Source: Rhodosporidiobolus odoratus
Taxonomy: Eukaryota; Basidiomycota; Microbotryomycetes; Sporidiobolales; Sporidiobolaceae
Length of the DNA: 64,000 bases
Assembly: GCA_034387635.1 (NCBI GenBank)
Contig: JAOANU010000005.1
Coordinates: 868,001-932,000 of the forward strand
Direction of reading: 5' to 3'
Shown: positions 63,208 through 64,000 of the stretch, piece after piece
How positions within the stretch are numbered: position 1 is the first letter of the stretch
How the letters are laid out: every line of letters starts with the position of its first letter
Made by a program: the position numbers and the translations under genes
The notes under the pieces: model-generated
The model's input: the letters and a program-made list of their open reading frames with translations, nothing else
Told to the model about the DNA's origin: nothing
Databases searched by the model: none

Positions 63208-64000
63208 AGGAGCAAGAGGGGGCAGGCGGAATGAAACAGAGCAGTGCGCCCCGCTGAGTCGATCATTCTTTTTCTCTCCCTTGCCGGTTTTTGCGTAGTA
63301 TACTCTACCCTGATGTTCCCCTCGATCGAAGAAATCTTAGGGTGTGGATGAACGTGCGGGGCGCAAGACAGATTACAGGGGTCTCAGGTGGGCACCCTCT
63401 ACCTTTGTATTCCTACTTTTTCCCTTTTCGCCCTTGACCGCTGTACAGCTCACCAAGCGGGTCGAAGCGAAGCGAATCCGCTGCGAGAAGCTATACAAGT
63501 TCGTCCCTCTTGCTTCTTCGTCGTTGCTCACGCTTCTCTGCCAAGAGGGCTACCTCTGACCGCCGTCGAGCGAGTAAGCCAGAAAAGGCGGTGCGCCAAA
63601 ATCTCTTTTCTTTTCTTCCTCGACGCCACTCGTCTGGTAGAGAATCACTGCAAAGCCTGTACATGCCCATTACATGGCACAGAGAGTGCACCTTACACAT
63701 GCTCCTTCTGCGACGATTTCGGCTTTCCGGTCGCTCCCATCAGGCTGGAGAAGGTGGAAAGAAACACCAAATCCTGCAATTCAAGGCTCGACAGAAGACA
63801 ACAGCTGTACAGAATCGTGTAGACTTAGGCGGCACCCGGGGTGTCTGCGGAGAACACCAAGACTGTGAGCAAGCGAATGACAGACTCAGAAAGGAGCGCA
63901 GCTCACGCTCCGTTCCCCTGGATTCGGCCCATGTTTCCGGACCCTTCCTGTTCGCCGCGCGCTGCCTAGACAAAAGTGAAAGAGCCAGGTTCAGCCATGG
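63208..64000. other. Right edge of window, no supported gene
   Basis: The RBM25 3' UTR is followed by about 700 bp without a recognisable gene. Short frames (63388-63822 plus, 63740-63973 minus) have no motif. Possible splice signals near 63360-63500 give only a few basic residues (LTKRVEAKRIRCEKLYK) and no full product. A gene extending beyond the window cannot be excluded. Confidence 0.4.

Noticed and set aside
63344..63560. Basic peptide pieces resembling a ribosomal protein (RKTDYRG, LTKRVEAKRIRCEKLYK)
   Set aside because: They are only a few residues long, the splice phases do not give a single product, and the likeness to uL18 is superficial.
1..64000. tRNA, rRNA and CRISPR arrays
   Set aside because: I scanned for B-box-like GGTTCGANNC words and regularly spaced repeats by eye and found none with a matching A box or array structure. 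A covariance-model scan was not possible.

Overview
The window is nuclear DNA of a GC-rich basidiomycete fungus. It fits best with the Pucciniomycotina red-yeast group (Rhodotorula, Rhodosporidium, Sporobolomyces and relatives). The evidence is genes packed on both strands, many short GT-AG introns (about 40 to 130 nt) with CTGAC/CTAAC-like branch points, long Ser/Pro/Ala-rich linkers, a CPL1-like cysteine-rich secreted protein, and a histidine enzyme of the two-domain type. No prokaryotic operon, virus, CRISPR array, rRNA or tRNA gene was seen. Gene coordinates run from start to stop codon and include introns. Most genes had to be spliced by eye, so internal exon borders are less certain than the ends.

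Layout, left to right. 0.5-6 kb: a PR-AMP cyclohydrolase/PR-ATP pyrophosphatase and a KRE6/SKN1 beta-glucan synthesis protein, both minus. 6-9 kb: a poor region with one possible 140-residue gene. 9-20 kb: importin-9/KAP114 (plus), a SAS4-like nuclear protein (minus), COG8 (plus). 20-27 kb: a spliceable unknown gene, a SUN-domain nuclear envelope protein (minus), and a second unknown gene. 27-31 kb: La protein and a WRAP53/TCAB1 WD40 protein, divergent. 31-38.5 kb: an M1 aminopeptidase and a UGGT-like ER protein (both minus). 38.8-45 kb: an Sso1-type syntaxin, dCMP deaminase, a DUF3074 protein and mitochondrial ribosomal protein bL9m. 45-48.5 kb: a broken MYND zinc-finger gene and its intact paralog. 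48.6-55 kb: proteasome beta5, a CPL1-like secreted protein and a CUE-like acidic nuclear protein. 55.5-63.2 kb: splicing factor SPF45, a terminal-inverted-repeat element, IST1 and an RBM25-type PWI protein. 63.2-64 kb: nothing supported.

Most genes are housekeeping: nuclear transport and envelope, Golgi/ER trafficking, RNA processing, proteolysis and nucleotide or amino-acid metabolism. Four things stand out. The UGGT-like protein keeps the folding-sensor part but lacks the GT24 glucosyltransferase domain and ends in its own RDEL retrieval signal. La and the WRAP53 homolog share a 222-bp divergent promoter. An inverted-repeat element of about 650 bp sits between SPF45 and IST1 and carries an exon-like fragment. 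The MYND gene pair has one copy destroyed by indels and a stop codon.
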